NCBI RefSeq assembly: GCF_003096715.1
Contig: NZ_QEOL01000008.1
Span: forward strand, 186,001-250,000
Source of the DNA: Paraburkholderia silvatlantica
GTDB taxonomy: Bacteria; Pseudomonadota; Gammaproteobacteria; Burkholderiales; Burkholderiaceae
DNA length: 64,000 nucleotides
Direction: 5' to 3'
Positions 63,296 to 64,000 of this stretch are shown here, piece by piece. The position numbers and the translations under genes are program-made. The notes beneath the pieces were generated by a model. That model was not told the origin of the DNA. It did no database searches and worked only from the letters and a program-made list of their open reading frames with translations. Position 1 is the stretch's first letter. The number at the start of each line of letters is the position of its first letter.

Positions 63296-63931
63296 ATGGA
63301 ACCGACCTTCGCCAAACCGCGCCGCGGCAGGCCGCCGAAAGACCCGCGCGCGCACGCCGACACACGCGAAACGCTCATTCGCGCCGGCATGGAAATGCTG
63401 ACCGAACAGAGCTTCGCGGCCACAGGGCTGGATGCCGTGCTCAAGCGGGTGAACATTCCCAAGGGCTCGTTCTATCACTACTTCGACAGCAAGGAAGCAT
63501 TCGGGCGCGAGTTGATGACCGCGTACGACGCGTACTTTTGCGCGAAGCTCGACCGCTGGCTGCAGGACGACACGCGCCCCGCCCTGGAGCGCCTCGGCGC
63601 CTTCGTCGACGACGCCAGCAAAGGCATGGCCCGTCACCGCTATACACGCGGCTGCCTCGTGGGCAACCTTGGCGTAGAGGTGGACATCCTGCCCGACGAT
63701 TTCCGCGCAACGCTCGAACGCATTCTGCAGGGCTGGCAAGCGCGCATCGTTGCGTGCCTGCGCGAGGCCCAGCGCGAAGGCGTGCTCGCCAAACGAATCG
63801 ACCTCGCGTCACTTGCCGCCTTCTTCTGGATAGGCTGGGAAGGTGCCGTGCTGCGTGCGAGGCTCGTGCGCAGCGCAGCGCCACTCGACACATTCTTCAG
63901 AGGTTTCATCGCGGGGTTGCCGCGCGCATGA
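63296..63931 (+). CDS. acuR: AcuR-type TetR repressor
   Basis: 211 residues. The TetR motif is NIPKGSFYHYFDSKEAFGRE. The remainder, RRGRPPKDPRAHADTR at the start, GMARHRYTRGCLVGNLGVEV in the middle and FFWIGWEGAVLRARLVRSAA near the end, agrees with AcuR, the acrylate-responsive repressor. A TAGAC-N5-GTCTA palindrome just upstream points to autoregulation. The next gene begins 47 bases after its stop and is probably acuI. The ATG at 63296 was chosen because the operator precedes it. Confidence 0.87.
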   Translation: MEPTFAKPRRGRPPKDPRAHADTRETLIRAGMEMLTEQSFAATGLDAVLKRVNIPKGSFYHYFDSKEAFGRELMTAYDAYFCAKLDRWLQDDTRPALERLGAFVDDASKGMARHRYTRGCLVGNLGVEVDILPDDFRATLERILQGWQARIVACLREAQREGVLAKRIDLASLAAFFWIGWEGAVLRARLVRSAAPLDTFFRGFIAGLPRA

Positions 63932-63977
63932 GGCCGCGGCAGGCCAACCGTTCACTGTTTCAGGAGCAGGATCCATC

Positions 63978-64000
63978 ATGTTCAAGGCCATTCTGATTGA
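63978..64000 (+). CDS. Probable acrylyl-CoA reductase, first codons only (partial)
   Basis: Only MFKAILI and part of the next codons lie in the window. CAGGAGCAG precedes the ATG at 63978. Start MFKAILI and position after acuR match acuI, the NADPH-dependent acrylyl-CoA reductase. The assignment is from context and this short start, so it is tentative. Confidence 0.45.

Noticed and set aside
1-64000. CRISPR array, IS element, prophage or tRNA genes
   Set aside because: No regularly spaced direct repeats, transposase or phage motifs, or tRNA-like folds were found on reading both strands, though a tRNA search by tool was not possible.

Overview
The window is high-GC DNA of a beta-proteobacterium of the Burkholderia/Paraburkholderia group. 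The evidence is its gene content: OmpC-like porins of the burkholderial type, PcaQ-pcaHG, cyoABCD, a phasin, AcpA-type phosphoesterase, an Anbu cluster, a double-length UvrA and many Burkholderia-style TetR/LysR/AraC regulators. No rRNA, tRNA, insertion sequence, prophage or CRISPR array was seen. Codon use and gene density look like ordinary chromosome with many small metabolic modules.

Layout. 1-2534: 5' part of a gamma-glutamyltranspeptidase and a DHA2 drug exporter. 2673-5982: a tightly coupled four-gene operon (CDP-alcohol phosphatidyltransferase, 2OG-Fe(II) oxygenase, flippase-like membrane protein, nucleotidyltransferase) that looks like an undescribed lipid-headgroup pathway. 6197-10595: small secreted or hypothetical genes, a porin and a candidate sRNA. 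10944-14100: XRE-cupin regulator and the protocatechuate 3,4-dioxygenase genes with their activator PcaQ. 14270-15397: NnrU and an atypical H-NS stub. 15703-21612: fused double UvrA behind a near-perfect LexA box. 21827-24181: TPR O-GlcNAc-transferase-like protein. 24409-28589: alcohol dehydrogenase and an electrophile-defence cluster (NemR-like regulator with Cys106, glyoxalase-like DJ-1 protein, XenA, ABM monooxygenase) with TAGAC-N5-GTCTA operators. 28816-34568: cytochrome bo3 oxidase and an orphan NuoM.

34569-37954 holds a long intergenic region with a Fur box between a hypothetical gene and a putative terminator-ended small RNA on the other strand, then a sugar-efflux MFS gene and an array of DnaA-box-like repeats. 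37955-43991: acid phosphatase and the Anbu operon (ATP-grasp, alpha-E, transglutaminase, Anbu). 44278-51315: lipoproteins, a processive glycosyltransferase, cytochrome b561, catalase, phasin, alpha/beta hydrolase. 51341-54234: GntR regulator, an RraA-like gene remnant and an L-arabonate dehydratase. 54824-60161: a three-subunit membrane dehydrogenase (Tat subunit, GMC flavoprotein, triheme cytochrome) under a palindromic operator, followed by a second porin. 60249-64000: AraC regulator, EamA exporter, flavin reductase, and AcuR with the first codons of a probable AcuI, again with a TAGAC-N5-GTCTA operator.

Most assignments rest on motifs and remembered family sequences; no database search was possible. 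The most promising little-described items are the lipid-headgroup operon, the Fur-controlled intergenic unit, the LexA-controlled double UvrA and the shared NemR/AcuR operator.
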